Source: an uncultured Prevotellaceae bacterium
GTDB lineage: Bacteria > Bacteroidota > Bacteroidia > Bacteroidales > Muribaculaceae
Reading direction: 5' to 3'
Length of the DNA: 64,000 nt
Assembly (NCBI GenBank): GCA_900320055.1
Contig: ONQS01000011.1
Coordinates: forward strand, 28,085-92,084
The position numbers and the translations under genes are program-made. The notes below the pieces were generated by a model. It did no database searches and was not told the DNA's origin. It worked only from the letters and a program-made list of their open reading frames with translations. Of this stretch, positions 54,200 to 62,689 are shown piece by piece. Position 1 is the first letter of the stretch; each line of letters opens with the position of its first letter.

Positions 54200-57100
54200 T
54201 TACTGGAAGGCGTTTTCGCTCAGGCCGTTGCCGCCGATAGCGAGATCCTTCATGTAGGACGGAACGGGTTTGCCCAGGTACTTGTCCACATAGATCTTGG
54301 CCAGATACTGGCCGAGCATGAAGCCGTGTCCACGCAGGCCCGTGAGCAGTCCCACCTCGGGATCAATGATGTAGCGCGGCTCGATGTAGTAGCCGGCCCA
54401 GACGGCATGGAAGCCCACGTTTGCCAGGTTGGGTATCCACTGGGCGAACATCTCGCTCACGATCTTGAGGAAGGCCTGGCTGTTGTACTTCAGGTTCTGC
54501 CGTGCCTCATAGGGGTCGCAGTCGGGCGATGCGCAGCCGATAATCTGGCCGGTGTGCAGGAACTGCTGGCCATAGACGGCGTTGAATCCCTTGTAATGAC
54601 GGCGGTCGATGATCATGTCGAGCGAGTCGCCACCCACGCCCAGGTTAGGCAGTCGGCGGGTGATGAATGCCTGATGCTTGACGGGATAGAGTTGGGTGTC
54701 GATGCCCAGCATGTCAGCAAACTTCTCTGAGCCCCATCCCATGGCGTTGACAAAGTGGTCGCACGTGAACTCGACATAGTGCTTGTCGTGGCGGCGCACC
54801 AGCACGCGGTACTTGTCGCCGACACGTTGCACGTGCATCACCTCACAGTCTTCGAGCACCTGGCCGCCATGCTGCTTGCCCACGGTGCGCACATATTCGA
54901 TGGTGCGGCCTGGTGTGGCCTGCCAGCAATTTTCCGAAATCAGGGCGTGGCTATAGATGTTATCGTTGGGGTTCCAGTAGGGCGAGATCTTCTCGGTAAA
55001 GTCCTTGCGGTCGATCATGTAGGCCTCGCTCCAGGCGCGTGAGGCGTCGAGTGAGCGGTAGGTGGCGTCGTCGTGCACGAGGTTGACATAGCGGGTCATC
55101 TTCAGGTCGATGTTGCAGTGCTGCTGGTCGTCACGGAAGATTTCCAGATTGTGCATGGCGATGTCGCTGATGTCGGGGTTGGAGAAGGCGGGGCGTCCGC
55201 CGCCGATGCAGCGCCACGTCGAGCCGCGGTCGTAGTTGACCAGGATGACGCGCTTGCCGGCCTCGGCAAAGTAGCGGAATGCCGCGCTGCCCGCCATGCC
55301 ACCGCCAGCGACGATGATCTCGGTCTCGGCCTTCTCGATGATGGAGCCGTGCTCAAACACGTAGGTCTCTTGGCTCTCACCATTGTACACATCGCCCAGG
55401 GTGACCTGGTTGGCCAGCGGGGCACGGGGTGTGCTGTCGCCGGTCACTTCGATGCCGTGTGCGCGCAGAATCTGCTTGGCTCGTGACACACAGCGCTTGC
55501 CGCGGCAGGGGCCCATGCCCATGCGGGTGGTGTGCTTGAGTTCGTCCACCGAGATGAATTTGCGGTCGCCCACGACGGCGAGCAGTGTCTTTACATCCAC
55601 ATCCTCGCAATGGCAGACAAAGGCCTTGCCTTCCTCGGGATGGGTGAGGGGACGCAGGTTCAGAGGCTCGGGATAGCGATCCTTGAGGATGAAACCATGC
55701 GCTAGATTCAGGTCGTCGGCCTGGGTGGCCTGGATGCGGACCACATGGGTCTTGTTGTCCTTTGTGAGCACCTTCTCGATGACGCCCTGGCCTACCTTGG
55801 CCCCGTTGTCATCCACGAGGTACACTTCTTTGCCCTCTTCCACCTCATATTCTACGGGCAGGAACACCACGTTTTTGCGCTTGTCGTAGCCAAAGATGGC
55901 CAGACCCGGACAGCGGTTCACACACTGCATGCAGCCGATGCACTTGTCGTAATCGACCGTGGGAACCGACGACGTGGTGGGCTTGGTGATGGCTCCCTGC
56001 GGGCAGGCAAAGGTGCAGGGATTGCAGGCAAAGCCATACAGGCAGTTGATCTTGACATAGGGTTTCAGGGCCATGCGCTCCGCATCGGGCACGCGTGGCT
56101 GGTCGAGCAGACGCACCGGGCGCTGCTGTGAGTCGATATACTGGCGTGAGACGTCCAAATAGTCCTCGTAGGGGAAGCGGACGCCCAACTCCTGAGCCAC
56201 CTCATAGGCCACCTGCCGGCCACGCAGCACGGCGCTGGTGCCCTCGCCGATGCGCACAGCATCGCCGGCGCCATAGACGTTGCGGCCAAAGACCGAGCGG
56301 CCCTTGACGAGCAGTTGGTTGTCGGGAATCAGGCCCGTGCAGATGTTGATGATGTCGATGTCGTCAATCACTTGCTCGGTGCCGGGAATGGGCTGGAAGT
56401 TGCGGCACTCGGCAATCACGGCTCCGGTAACGCCGGTGTAGTCCTCGTTGGGGATGGCGCGGATGAGCACGTGTGAGGTCATGATGGGGATGCCCAGACG
56501 ACGCACGCGGTTGGCCTGCACGGGGAAACCGCCCTCATGGTCCATACCCTCGATGATCGCCTTGATGGTCGCACCAGCCTGCATAGCCTGGTAACTGGTC
56601 AGGTAGCCGATGTTGCCGGCTCCCACGGTGAGCACGCGTTTGCCCAGCAGGGTGTGCTCCTGGTTCATCATCTTCTGGAACACCGCCGCAGTATAGACGC
56701 CAGGCACGTCGTCGTTTTCAAACACCGGCATAAACGGCACGGCACCCGTGGCCACCACCAGATGGTCGGCATCAATGTAACTCACCTCCTGGGTCACGAT
56801 ATTCTTGAGCGCGATGCGGCGGCCTTCGAGCAGGTCCCACACGGTGTTGTTGAGCAGGATGCCGTCGTGGTTGTCACCGGCAAGCGTCTTGGCGATGTCA
56901 AAACCGCGCATGCCACCAAACTTGCGCTCCTTCTCAAAGAAGAAGAACTGGTGGGTCTGCATATTGAATTGTCCACCCTCGGTGGCGTTGTTATCCACCA
57001 CGATGTTGGGAATTCCCAGAGCAGTGAGTTGCTCGCGGCATGCCAGACCGGCAGGACCACCGCCGATGATGGCCACCGTGGTCTTATAGACCTTGGTCTG

Positions 57101-57421
57101 GCCCGTCGCGCGGGCATTGCCCTCGGGCAAATAGTCCTTGGGAATCTCCCGCACCTCATGCACACCGTCAACGCAGGTGATGCAGATGCGGCGCACCTGG
57201 CCGTCGACAAGCATCTCGCACGCGCCGCACTTGCCGATGCCGCACTCCAGGCTGCGGTTGCGCCCGGTGATGCTGTGGCTGTGCACGATCAAGCCTGCTT
57301 GGTGAAGGGCTGCAGCAATGGTTTTGCCTTTCTGACCGCGAACGGTCCGCCCCTCAAATTGGAATTCCACATATTCTTCTTTAGGAAGGTCAAGGATAGG
57401 ATGATTTTCGATTTTATACAT
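54200..57421 (-). CDS. Multi-module FAD/iron-sulfur oxidoreductase (HcnABC/sarcosine-oxidase-like fusion)
   Basis: This 1,073-residue protein joins parts that are usually separate subunits. In order: a [2Fe-2S] domain with C60, C65, C68, C80 (ECGIGKCGACEM); an FAD/NAD pyridine-nucleotide oxidoreductase domain (AIIGGGPAGLACRE, about 117-129; VGAGNIGYL, about 266-274); a double [4Fe-4S] region (CLYGFACNPCTFACPQG at 460-476 and CIGCMQCVNRCPG at 494-506); a BFD-like [2Fe-2S] domain with C603, C605, C639, C644; and a D-amino-acid-oxidase fold FAD domain from about 700 (IIVAGGGMAGSAA). Its plan resembles HcnA-HcnB-HcnC and opine/proline/sarcosine dehydrogenases, so an amine or amino-acid dehydrogenase passing electrons internally is likely. 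The substrate is unknown. It is monocistronic. Confidence 0.9.
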   Translation of the reverse strand: MYKIENHPILDLPKEEYVEFQFEGRTVRGQKGKTIAAALHQAGLIVHSHSITGRNRSLECGIGKCGACEMLVDGQVRRICITCVDGVHEVREIPKDYLPEGNARATGQTKVYKTTVAIIGGGPAGLACREQLTALGIPNIVVDNNATEGGQFNMQTHQFFFFEKERKFGGMRGFDIAKTLAGDNHDGILLNNTVWDLLEGRRIALKNIVTQEVSYIDADHLVVATGAVPFMPVFENDDVPGVYTAAVFQKMMNQEHTLLGKRVLTVGAGNIGYLTSYQAMQAGATIKAIIEGMDHEGGFPVQANRVRRLGIPIMTSHVLIRAIPNEDYTGVTGAVIAECRNFQPIPGTEQVIDDIDIINICTGLIPDNQLLVKGRSVFGRNVYGAGDAVRIGEGTSAVLRGRQVAYEVAQELGVRFPYEDYLDVSRQYIDSQQRPVRLLDQPRVPDAERMALKPYVKINCLYGFACNPCTFACPQGAITKPTTSSVPTVDYDKCIGCMQCVNRCPGLAIFGYDKRKNVVFLPVEYEVEEGKEVYLVDDNGAKVGQGVIEKVLTKDNKTHVVRIQATQADDLNLAHGFILKDRYPEPLNLRPLTHPEEGKAFVCHCEDVDVKTLLAVVGDRKFISVDELKHTTRMGMGPCRGKRCVSRAKQILRAHGIEVTGDSTPRAPLANQVTLGDVYNGESQETYVFEHGSIIEKAETEIIVAGGGMAGSAAFRYFAEAGKRVILVNYDRGSTWRCIGGGRPAFSNPDISDIAMHNLEIFRDDQQHCNIDLKMTRYVNLVHDDATYRSLDASRAWSEAYMIDRKDFTEKISPYWNPNDNIYSHALISENCWQATPGRTIEYVRTVGKQHGGQVLEDCEVMHVQRVGDKYRVLVRRHDKHYVEFTCDHFVNAMGWGSEKFADMLGIDTQLYPVKHQAFITRRLPNLGVGGDSLDMIIDRRHYKGFNAVYGQQFLHTGQIIGCASPDCDPYEARQNLKYNSQAFLKIVSEMFAQWIPNLANVGFHAVWAGYYIEPRYIIDPEVGLLTGLRGHGFMLGQYLAKIYVDKYLGKPVPSYMKDLAIGGNGLSENAFQ

Positions 57422-57518
57422 AATGACAGATTTTATGGTTGGTGATAGACGTCTGATTTAAAAGTTGGGTGCAAATGGCAGCCACTGCCAGGAGTGGACT
57501 TTTGCCAATGAACAACCG

Positions 57519-57526
57519 CAAATTTA
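57519..57526 (-). promoter_or_regulatory. -7 box of the oxidoreductase gene
   Basis: TAAATTTG on the minus strand, giving a leader of about 95 nt that contains a small hairpin CCACT/AGTGG near 57482-57498. Confidence 0.5.
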
Positions 57527-57703
57527 GACATTTTTTCATTACACTGCCAATTTTTGTAGCATTTTTTTACATAAATGATACCGAAAACTGATTTTTGTCA
57601 CCTCCCTCCATCCCCATGACAGCCATGCCGCCACCCACCCCACGATTCTTACCTGCTGACCCACAACCAACTACCTCCCCCCCCCAGGACAACCTGAACA
57701 GGA

Positions 57704-57800
57704 AAGACGATGTCCTTGCGGCAGACGATGTCCTAACGGCAGAACGATGTCCTAGTTCCAGGACGAGGTTATAATGGCAGGACGAGGTTCTAGTTGCAGG
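57704..57800. repeat. Five degenerate 19-bp tandem repeats
   Basis: On the minus strand the units read CTGCAACTAGAACCTCGTC, CTGCCATTATAACCTCGTC, CTGGAACTAGGACATCGTT, CTGCCGTTAGGACATCGT and CTGCCGCAAGGACATCGT. The adjoining 57597-57700 is C-rich low complexity (a run of ten C near 57677-57685). The region 57422-58128 otherwise holds only the left edge of the island and a promoter. Confidence 0.8.
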
Positions 57801-57834
57801 TAGGTGAATGTTGGGGAGGTAATGGGGTAAAAAA

Positions 57835-57867
57835 ATAAGTGCTGGGAGTTGTAACTCCAGCACTTAT
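57835..57867 (-). terminator. tRNA-type terminator at the left island edge
   Basis: ATAAGTGCTG and GAGTT pair with AACTC and CAGCACTTAT (one bulged G), and the minus strand continues into TTTTTTT. It follows the 3' CCA of the tRNA fragment at 57863-57887, as a terminator follows a tRNA. Confidence 0.7.
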
Positions 57868-57887
57868 CTGCTTGGTACCCAGAGCCG
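57863..57887. repeat. Direct repeat DR1, left copy: 3' end of a tRNA gene (candidate att site)
   Basis: The 25-bp segment containing GCTTGGTACCCAGAGCCG is the reverse complement of a tRNA 3' end (CTCTGGGTACCA). Upstream sequence on the minus strand does not continue as a tRNA, so this is a fragment. It matches 63972-63996 at 24 of 25 positions. Confidence 0.8.
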
Positions 57888-58004
57888 AGCTATCCCAGTA
57901 TTCCCATTACAGCCCATCATCGCCTACTAATGAATGATTTGCAGGCACTTATAATCCTTTCCCCAAAACATAAATGAGCAACAAAAAGTGAGATAAACAG
58001 CAAA

Positions 58005-58030
58005 ATGTTTTAGTAATGTTTTAGTAAAAT
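58005..58030. repeat. Direct repeat DR2, left copy
   Basis: ATGTTTTAGTAATG followed by TTTTAGTAAAAT; the right copy at 63915-63940 differs at two positions. The unit is itself an internal tandem of ATGTTTTAGTA. Confidence 0.8.
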
Positions 58031-58085
58031 CGTGGTTGATATTTAGATTGTAATGAAAATGGGTGTTGGGCACAATAATTATCAT

Positions 58086-58093
58086 TATCTTTG
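58086..58093 (+). promoter_or_regulatory. -7 box of the dockerin protein gene
   Basis: TATCTTTG, 35 nt before the ATG at 58129; it rules out the open-frame start at 58063. Confidence 0.6.
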
Positions 58094-58128
58094 CGGTTAG
58101 AAAACATAAACCAAATAAATCAAGAACA

Positions 58129-60114
58129 ATGAAGAAATTATTACAAACCTTAGTATTGCTGTTGGTGGCTATCATGGTGCCGGTGACAACAACGGCAGCC
58201 AACGAACAGCTGGCCGATGGCGTATATCTAGATGGCTCGACGCTCTATATCACCAGCGACGTGACCTCGTTAGGACCCTTGCAGGTCAATCCTAGTACAA
58301 TTTACTCCTTTGCTGCTGTGCCGCCCACGTGCGCTGCAAATACATTTTCTGGGTATGGCGCCACGCTGCACATGCCGGCAGCATCATATGGTGCTTATTT
58401 CACTGCTGACTATTGGAGTAACTTTACTGGCATGCAAAATAACGCTGTGGAACCCACTAAGGTAAGCCTCAGTAATGATGGTGTTGAGTTGGTCTATGGC
58501 AGCAACTATAGTCTCACGGCGACTGTGTTGCCTAGTAACGCCTCGCTGCACATGGTGCAATGGTCATCGACCGACTCACTTGTGGCGACTGTCGATGGCG
58601 GAAAGGTGACCACCGTGTCGGCAGGCGAGTGCGACATTATCGCTTCATGCCTAGACAAGCAGGCGGTTTGCCATGTGACGGTTGTGGACCCCGTGTCGGT
58701 AACGCTCGACCAGACCCAAGTGACGCTTGAACAGACTTTTCAAGTGACGCTCACAGCGATTGTGTCTCCCGAGGGCGCTTCGAATCAGAGCGTGACTTGG
58801 GCCACCACCGACGCCAGTATCGCCACTGTCAGCAACGGCGTGGTGACTGCTGTGGGCGTTGGCGAGTGTGACATTATTGCCTCTTACCTAGACAAGCAAG
58901 CGGTGTGCCATGTGACGGTTGTGGAGGCGACCATTTACATCATGCTTGACAAGCATGAGTCGAAATTATTGCCCAATCATTCGTTGACCATAACACCTAC
59001 CATGACCCCGCTATCCACGACACTCAAAGTCACCTCAAGTGATTCCACCGTAGCAGTAGCCCGTCTTGTTAACGGAGTCGTTCAGGTGGTGGCTCTTGCC
59101 GAAGGCTCGACCATGGTCATCGTCGGCTCGACCGATGGTAAGGCCGTGTCCGACACCTGCCACGTGACGGTCTTTACCCAGTTAGGTGACGTGAACTGCG
59201 ACGGCTATATCGACATCAGTGATGTGACCAATCTCATCGACCATCTTTTAGGCGGTGGCAGTAGCACGTTCAATGCAACAAATGCCGACACCGATCGTGA
59301 TGGCAAGGTGGACATCAGCGATGTGACTATGCTTATCGATGCGCTGTTGGGCGGTATGGATCTCAATCCTTCCATGACCGAAACATTCATGGTGAATGGT
59401 GTGACTTTCTATATGGTGGCCGTCGAGGGCGGCACGTTCACCATGGGCGCTACACCCGAGCAGGGCAGCGAGGCTGACTACCGTGAGAAGCCTGCCCACA
59501 ATGTGACTTTGTCTAATTACATCATTGGCCAGACCGAGGTGACACAAGAGCTGTGGTTAGCGGTGATGGGTTACAACCCTAGCGGATTCACGGGTAACTT
59601 GCAGCATCCAGTGGAGAATGTGAGCTGGAACGACTGTCAGGAGTTCATCAATAAACTGAACGAGTTGACGGGCCGCACATTCCGCCTTCCAACCGAGGCT
59701 GAGTGGGAATTCGCAGCCCGCGGCGGCAAAAAGAGCAAGGGCTACAAGTATAGTGGTAGCAACAACATTGATGATGTGGCATGGTATTATGAAAATAGCA
59801 ATGATGTAGGCACTAGTAGTCCCGACTATGGCACTCACATCGTGGCAACCAAAAAGCCTAACGAGTTAGGACTATATGACATGAGTGGTAACGTGTTTGA
59901 ATGGTGTCATGACTGGTATAATAGCGGTTACTATGCGTGGTCGCCTGCAGTCAACCCAACTGGTCCTGATACGGGCTCTACCCACGTGAGTCGTGGTGGA
60001 AGCTGGGGTAGCAACGCCAGTTTATGCCGTGTGTCGAATCGGATGACCGACTCGCCGTCGTTCATGGTCAACCGTCGTGGACTTCGCCTTGCCTCTAGTT
60101 TCTATCCTTTTTAA
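58129..60114 (+). CDS. Exported protein with BIG2 repeats, dockerin type I domain and C-terminal SUMF1-like (C-type lectin fold) domain
   Basis: This 661-residue protein has a signal peptide (1-23), a short N-terminal piece, three BIG2 Ig-like domains (about 109-186, 187-266, 268-349; VTWATTDASIATVSNGVVT typifies them), a dockerin type I pair of calcium loops (351-409: GDVNCDGYIDISDVTNLID and ADTDRDGKVDISDVTMLID) and a formylglycine-generating-enzyme-like domain (420-661: GGTFTMGATPEQG, EVTQELW, RLPTEAEWEFAARGG, LYDMSGNVFEWCHDWY, SRGGSWGSNASLCRVSNR). Only one of the two catalytic cysteines of true FGE is present (C633; the +5 position is Arg), so it is probably a binding domain. This C-terminal fold and motif are also those of many retroelement-diversified proteins. 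Confidence 0.88.
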   Translation: MKKLLQTLVLLLVAIMVPVTTTAANEQLADGVYLDGSTLYITSDVTSLGPLQVNPSTIYSFAAVPPTCAANTFSGYGATLHMPAASYGAYFTADYWSNFTGMQNNAVEPTKVSLSNDGVELVYGSNYSLTATVLPSNASLHMVQWSSTDSLVATVDGGKVTTVSAGECDIIASCLDKQAVCHVTVVDPVSVTLDQTQVTLEQTFQVTLTAIVSPEGASNQSVTWATTDASIATVSNGVVTAVGVGECDIIASYLDKQAVCHVTVVEATIYIMLDKHESKLLPNHSLTITPTMTPLSTTLKVTSSDSTVAVARLVNGVVQVVALAEGSTMVIVGSTDGKAVSDTCHVTVFTQLGDVNCDGYIDISDVTNLIDHLLGGGSSTFNATNADTDRDGKVDISDVTMLIDALLGGMDLNPSMTETFMVNGVTFYMVAVEGGTFTMGATPEQGSEADYREKPAHNVTLSNYIIGQTEVTQELWLAVMGYNPSGFTGNLQHPVENVSWNDCQEFINKLNELTGRTFRLPTEAEWEFAARGGKKSKGYKYSGSNNIDDVAWYYENSNDVGTSSPDYGTHIVATKKPNELGLYDMSGNVFEWCHDWYNSGYYAWSPAVNPTGPDTGSTHVSRGGSWGSNASLCRVSNRMTDSPSFMVNRRGLRLASSFYPF

Positions 60115-60161
60115 AACCGTGATTTGTTGAGTAGCGTATGTCCAACTGAACCTGAGAAAGT

Positions 60162-60188
60162 AAAAAGACGGCTTATTGCCGTCTTTTT
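60162..60188. terminator. Bidirectional terminator after the dockerin protein gene
   Basis: AAAAAGACGGC (60162-60172), loop TTATT, GCCGTCTTTTT (60178-60188); T run on both strands. Confidence 0.85.
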
Positions 60189-60189
60189 C

Positions 60190-60471
60190 TTAGGTCAAGC
60201 CACATCGTCTTACTTTGTGTTCGCCTTCTAGGTCCTCGATAAACTCGTGGAAGCTGTACCAGGTATCGTTGTCCTCATGTTCGGCCAGATAGTCGTCGAG
60301 AGCCTGGTCAATGGCTTCGACGCTAGGCTCGATAGTGTGGCCGACGATATCAGGTACGCACATGGCCGCGTCCTCTATGGTTTCAAAGCAAAACGGCTTG
60401 TCGAGCAGGCAAGCAGGTAACGCTCGGGAATGTTTTTGACCAACACGTCCATTTATTGTAATTCTTTCCAA
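60190..60471 (-). pseudogene. Small divergent ORF, probably frameshifted
   Basis: The open frame of 93 codons lacks an ATG at its 5' end (TTG at 60471, lying inside an operator-like palindrome). A better start, the ATG at 60452, opens a different frame reading MDVLVKNIPERYL, which then stops after about 25 codons; joining it to the longer frame near ACLLDKPFCFETIEDAA would give a coherent small acidic protein ending AIDQALDDYLAEHEDNDTWYSFHEFIEDLEGE. This looks like a gene with a one-base frameshift. Size, acidity and position opposite fic would suit an antitoxin-like or regulatory protein, but no family is recognised. Confidence 0.45.
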
Positions 60472-60489
60472 TGTTTAAAGTATTAGAAA
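60465..60489. promoter_or_regulatory. Operator-like palindrome 1
   Basis: TTTCCAAT (60465-60472), 9 nt, ATTAGAAA (60482-60489); one mismatch in the arms. Same design as the palindrome at 60542-60566. Confidence 0.65.
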
Positions 60490-60541
60490 GAACTAAAAGG
60501 TTAAATTATATTAAAACGAGTCGATAATCCACCTAAAATAT

Positions 60542-60566
60542 TTTCCAATGTTTGTAATATTGGAAA
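60542..60566. promoter_or_regulatory. Operator-like palindrome 2 over the fic promoter
   Basis: Perfect arms TTTCCAAT (60542-60549) and ATTGGAAA (60559-60566) with a 9-nt spacer that contains the -33 TTTG of the fic promoter. Confidence 0.75.
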
Positions 60567-60582
60567 GAATTATCTACCTTTG
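60551..60582 (+). promoter_or_regulatory. Promoter of fic
   Basis: TTTG (60551-60554), exactly 20 nt, TACCTTTG (60575-60582). The start codon at 60604 follows after 21 nt. Confidence 0.78.
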
Positions 60583-60603
60583 TGCCAACAAAAACTGAAA
60601 AAG

Positions 60604-61920
60604 ATGATAGAGAAACCACCTACATTCCAAAATGATGAAATCGGAAAGCTGATGTTTGATAAGTCTCAGAATGAAGCATTAAGCTTACTGATTGATAGAA
60701 TCAATGACGAATATGAATACTGGGATACGGTCAAGTATAAGCCTCTTCCTGCTGGTTGTGCATCTTCTCGCGAATTATGGCTGCGCACAAAGGCATCCCG
60801 TATTTTGACCACGGTTTACCCATGGCCGAAATATAGTTTGCTGTTTGGTTTGACCAATAAGATGCAGCGCTTGTGCCATGAATTTGATTTGAATTTCGGT
60901 GGCACTTGGGAAGGCCGCACCATGATACCCAGCGAAAGCAGAGAACGATATTTGGTGAGTTCACTCATGGAAGAAGCTATCTATTCAAGTATGATGGAGG
61001 GCGCTGTTACCACTCGCAAGGTGGCCAAGGAAATGTTAAGGAGAAAGATAACCCCCAAAGACAAATCCCAGCAGATGATCCATAACAACTATCAGACCAT
61101 CCAGTTCATCGTTCAAAACAAGTACAACGCCTTAACACCTGAACTGGTGCTGCACACACATCAGCTGATGACTGAAAACACGCTTGACAATCAAGATGAT
61201 GCAGGACGATTGCGCACTAATGATAATGTGGTGGTAGAAGATGGCATTACCCATGAGGTAGTTCATGTACCGCCCACCTTCCAAGTATTGCCTGAATTCA
61301 TTAATGACTTATGCGACTATTTTAATGAAGCGAATGCTAGGGTGTTTGTCCATCCCATTATCCGGGGTATTGTCATCCACTACATGATGGCATATATGCA
61401 CCCCTTTGTGGATGGTAATGGCAGGACGGCACGCGCTTTATTCTATTGGTATATGCTAAAAGAGAGATATTGGCTCACCGAGTATATGTCCATATCCAGG
61501 GTGATTGCTAAGTCTAAGAAGTCCTATGAGAAAGCCTTTCAATATGTGGCTGCTGACGATGGAGATTTGGGTTACTTCATCTCCTATAACCTACGAGTGT
61601 TGGAACAAGCTTTCAAGCAGTTGCAGGATTATATCAAGAGAAAACAGGAAGAGAAAGTCGCTGCAAATATCTTCCTGCAAATTGGTGAGATTAATGAGCG
61701 TCAGGCGCAAATCTTAAAGATGTTCATGGACAACCCCAAGGAGGCTATCACAGTCAGGGATCTGCAGGACAAGTTTATGATTTCTCCCACAACAGCTAAA
61801 AATGATATTCTTGGTTTGCTCCAAAGAGGTTTGTTGGCAGAGGTGTCCTATAACAAGGTCAAACGGGGATACATCAAAGGCGATCAGTTCGATAATTTAG
61901 TTAGCGAATTAGAATTCTGA
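60604..61920 (+). CDS. fic: Fic-domain AMP-transferase-type protein, with inhibitory helix and C-terminal winged helix
   Basis: This 438-residue protein starts at the ATG at 60604, after the promoter. The Fic core is HPFVDGNGR (266-274), a full match to the catalytic motif that transfers AMP (or another nucleotide part) to hydroxyl groups of target proteins. An N-terminal inhibitory motif S128-x3-E132-G133 (SSMMEG) precedes the core, so activity should be self-restrained (class II Fic). The C terminus (about 365-438: RQAQILKMFMDNPKEAITV in parts, DLQDKFMISPTTAKNDILGLL) is a winged-helix DNA-binding domain. It may bind the two palindromes upstream and control its own gene. Low-GC, island-like composition. 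Confidence 0.93.
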   Translation: MIEKPPTFQNDEIGKLMFDKSQNEALSLLIDRINDEYEYWDTVKYKPLPAGCASSRELWLRTKASRILTTVYPWPKYSLLFGLTNKMQRLCHEFDLNFGGTWEGRTMIPSESRERYLVSSLMEEAIYSSMMEGAVTTRKVAKEMLRRKITPKDKSQQMIHNNYQTIQFIVQNKYNALTPELVLHTHQLMTENTLDNQDDAGRLRTNDNVVVEDGITHEVVHVPPTFQVLPEFINDLCDYFNEANARVFVHPIIRGIVIHYMMAYMHPFVDGNGRTARALFYWYMLKERYWLTEYMSISRVIAKSKKSYEKAFQYVAADDGDLGYFISYNLRVLEQAFKQLQDYIKRKQEEKVAANIFLQIGEINERQAQILKMFMDNPKEAITVRDLQDKFMISPTTAKNDILGLLQRGLLAEVSYNKVKRGYIKGDQFDNLVSELEF

Positions 61921-62010
61921 CTCAATACCCCGGAAAGAGCACAGAAAACGAGAAACAAACATTATTATAGTTTTTGCTTGTAGTAAAGATAGTACAATAA
62001 AGTTTTAAAT

Positions 62011-62667
62011 ATGAGCTCAAAATACATTAAACCAGACTTTGCGCTAAGGTCATTTACTTGCCCCCATTGTGGGACTTTGTCATTGATGAATTACGAATGG
62101 TTAAATTATGATGCAGGAAATGCGAATCGTTTATATCAGGGTAATAGTATCGGTGATTGTAATAATTTGGTAATGATAGCGTCATGCTTTAATTGTCACA
62201 AAAAGGTGATATGGATTAATCGCAAATACGTTTATCCTGATATTGTTGCTGAGGAAGCGAATACAGATATGCCAGACTCAGTAAAGAAATTATATGAAGA
62301 GGCAGGGTTGATTTATAATAAATCTCCAAGAGCTGCTTGTGCATTGCTTCGTTTGGCAATTGATAGGCTGTGCAACGAACTTGGAGAAACTGATAGGGAT
62401 ATCAACAAAAATATTGGAGCATTAGTAGAAAAAGGTTTGCCTCGAACAATACAACAAGCGTTGGATATAGTCCGTGTAGTTGGGAATAAGGCCGTTCACC
62501 CTGGTCAAATAGCATTTGATGTTGATGACCAAAATACAGCTTTGATGTTGATGGAGTTAGTGAACATGATAACGGAACGAATGATTAGCGAGCCGAAAAA
62601 GATCAACACCATGTTTGAACAACTGCCAGAACCAATAAAAGCTTCAATTGAAAACCGAGATAAATAA
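62011..62667 (+). CDS. DUF4145 protein with N-terminal zinc ribbon
   Basis: This 218-residue protein begins with two paired cysteine motifs (CPHCG at about 18-22 and CFNCHKK at about 61-67) that would form a zinc ribbon. The C-terminal two thirds match the style of DUF4145, a helical HEPN-related domain: LYEEAGLIYNKSPRAACALLRLAIDRL in parts (SPRAACALLRLAID), NIGALVEKGLPRTIQQALD and VGNKAVHPGQ. DUF4145 domains occur alone or with restriction and abortive-infection genes. No promoter box is clear; it lies 90 bp after fic and 22 bp before the next gene, with which it likely forms a unit. Very AT-rich. Confidence 0.8.
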   Translation: MSSKYIKPDFALRSFTCPHCGTLSLMNYEWLNYDAGNANRLYQGNSIGDCNNLVMIASCFNCHKKVIWINRKYVYPDIVAEEANTDMPDSVKKLYEEAGLIYNKSPRAACALLRLAIDRLCNELGETDRDINKNIGALVEKGLPRTIQQALDIVRVVGNKAVHPGQIAFDVDDQNTALMLMELVNMITERMISEPKKINTMFEQLPEPIKASIENRDK

Positions 62668-62689
62668 AAAACCTTTAAAAACAAACACA

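Noticed and set aside
57704-57800. CRISPR or short ORF (57567-57863, 98 codons)
   Set aside because: Units are 19 bp, contiguous and degenerate, with no spacers and no cas genes; the open frame is a by-product of the repeat.
58129-60114. Active sulfatase-modifying (formylglycine-generating) enzyme
   Set aside because: The second catalytic cysteine is replaced by arginine, and the domain is on a dockerin/BIG2 exported protein with no sulfatase gene nearby.
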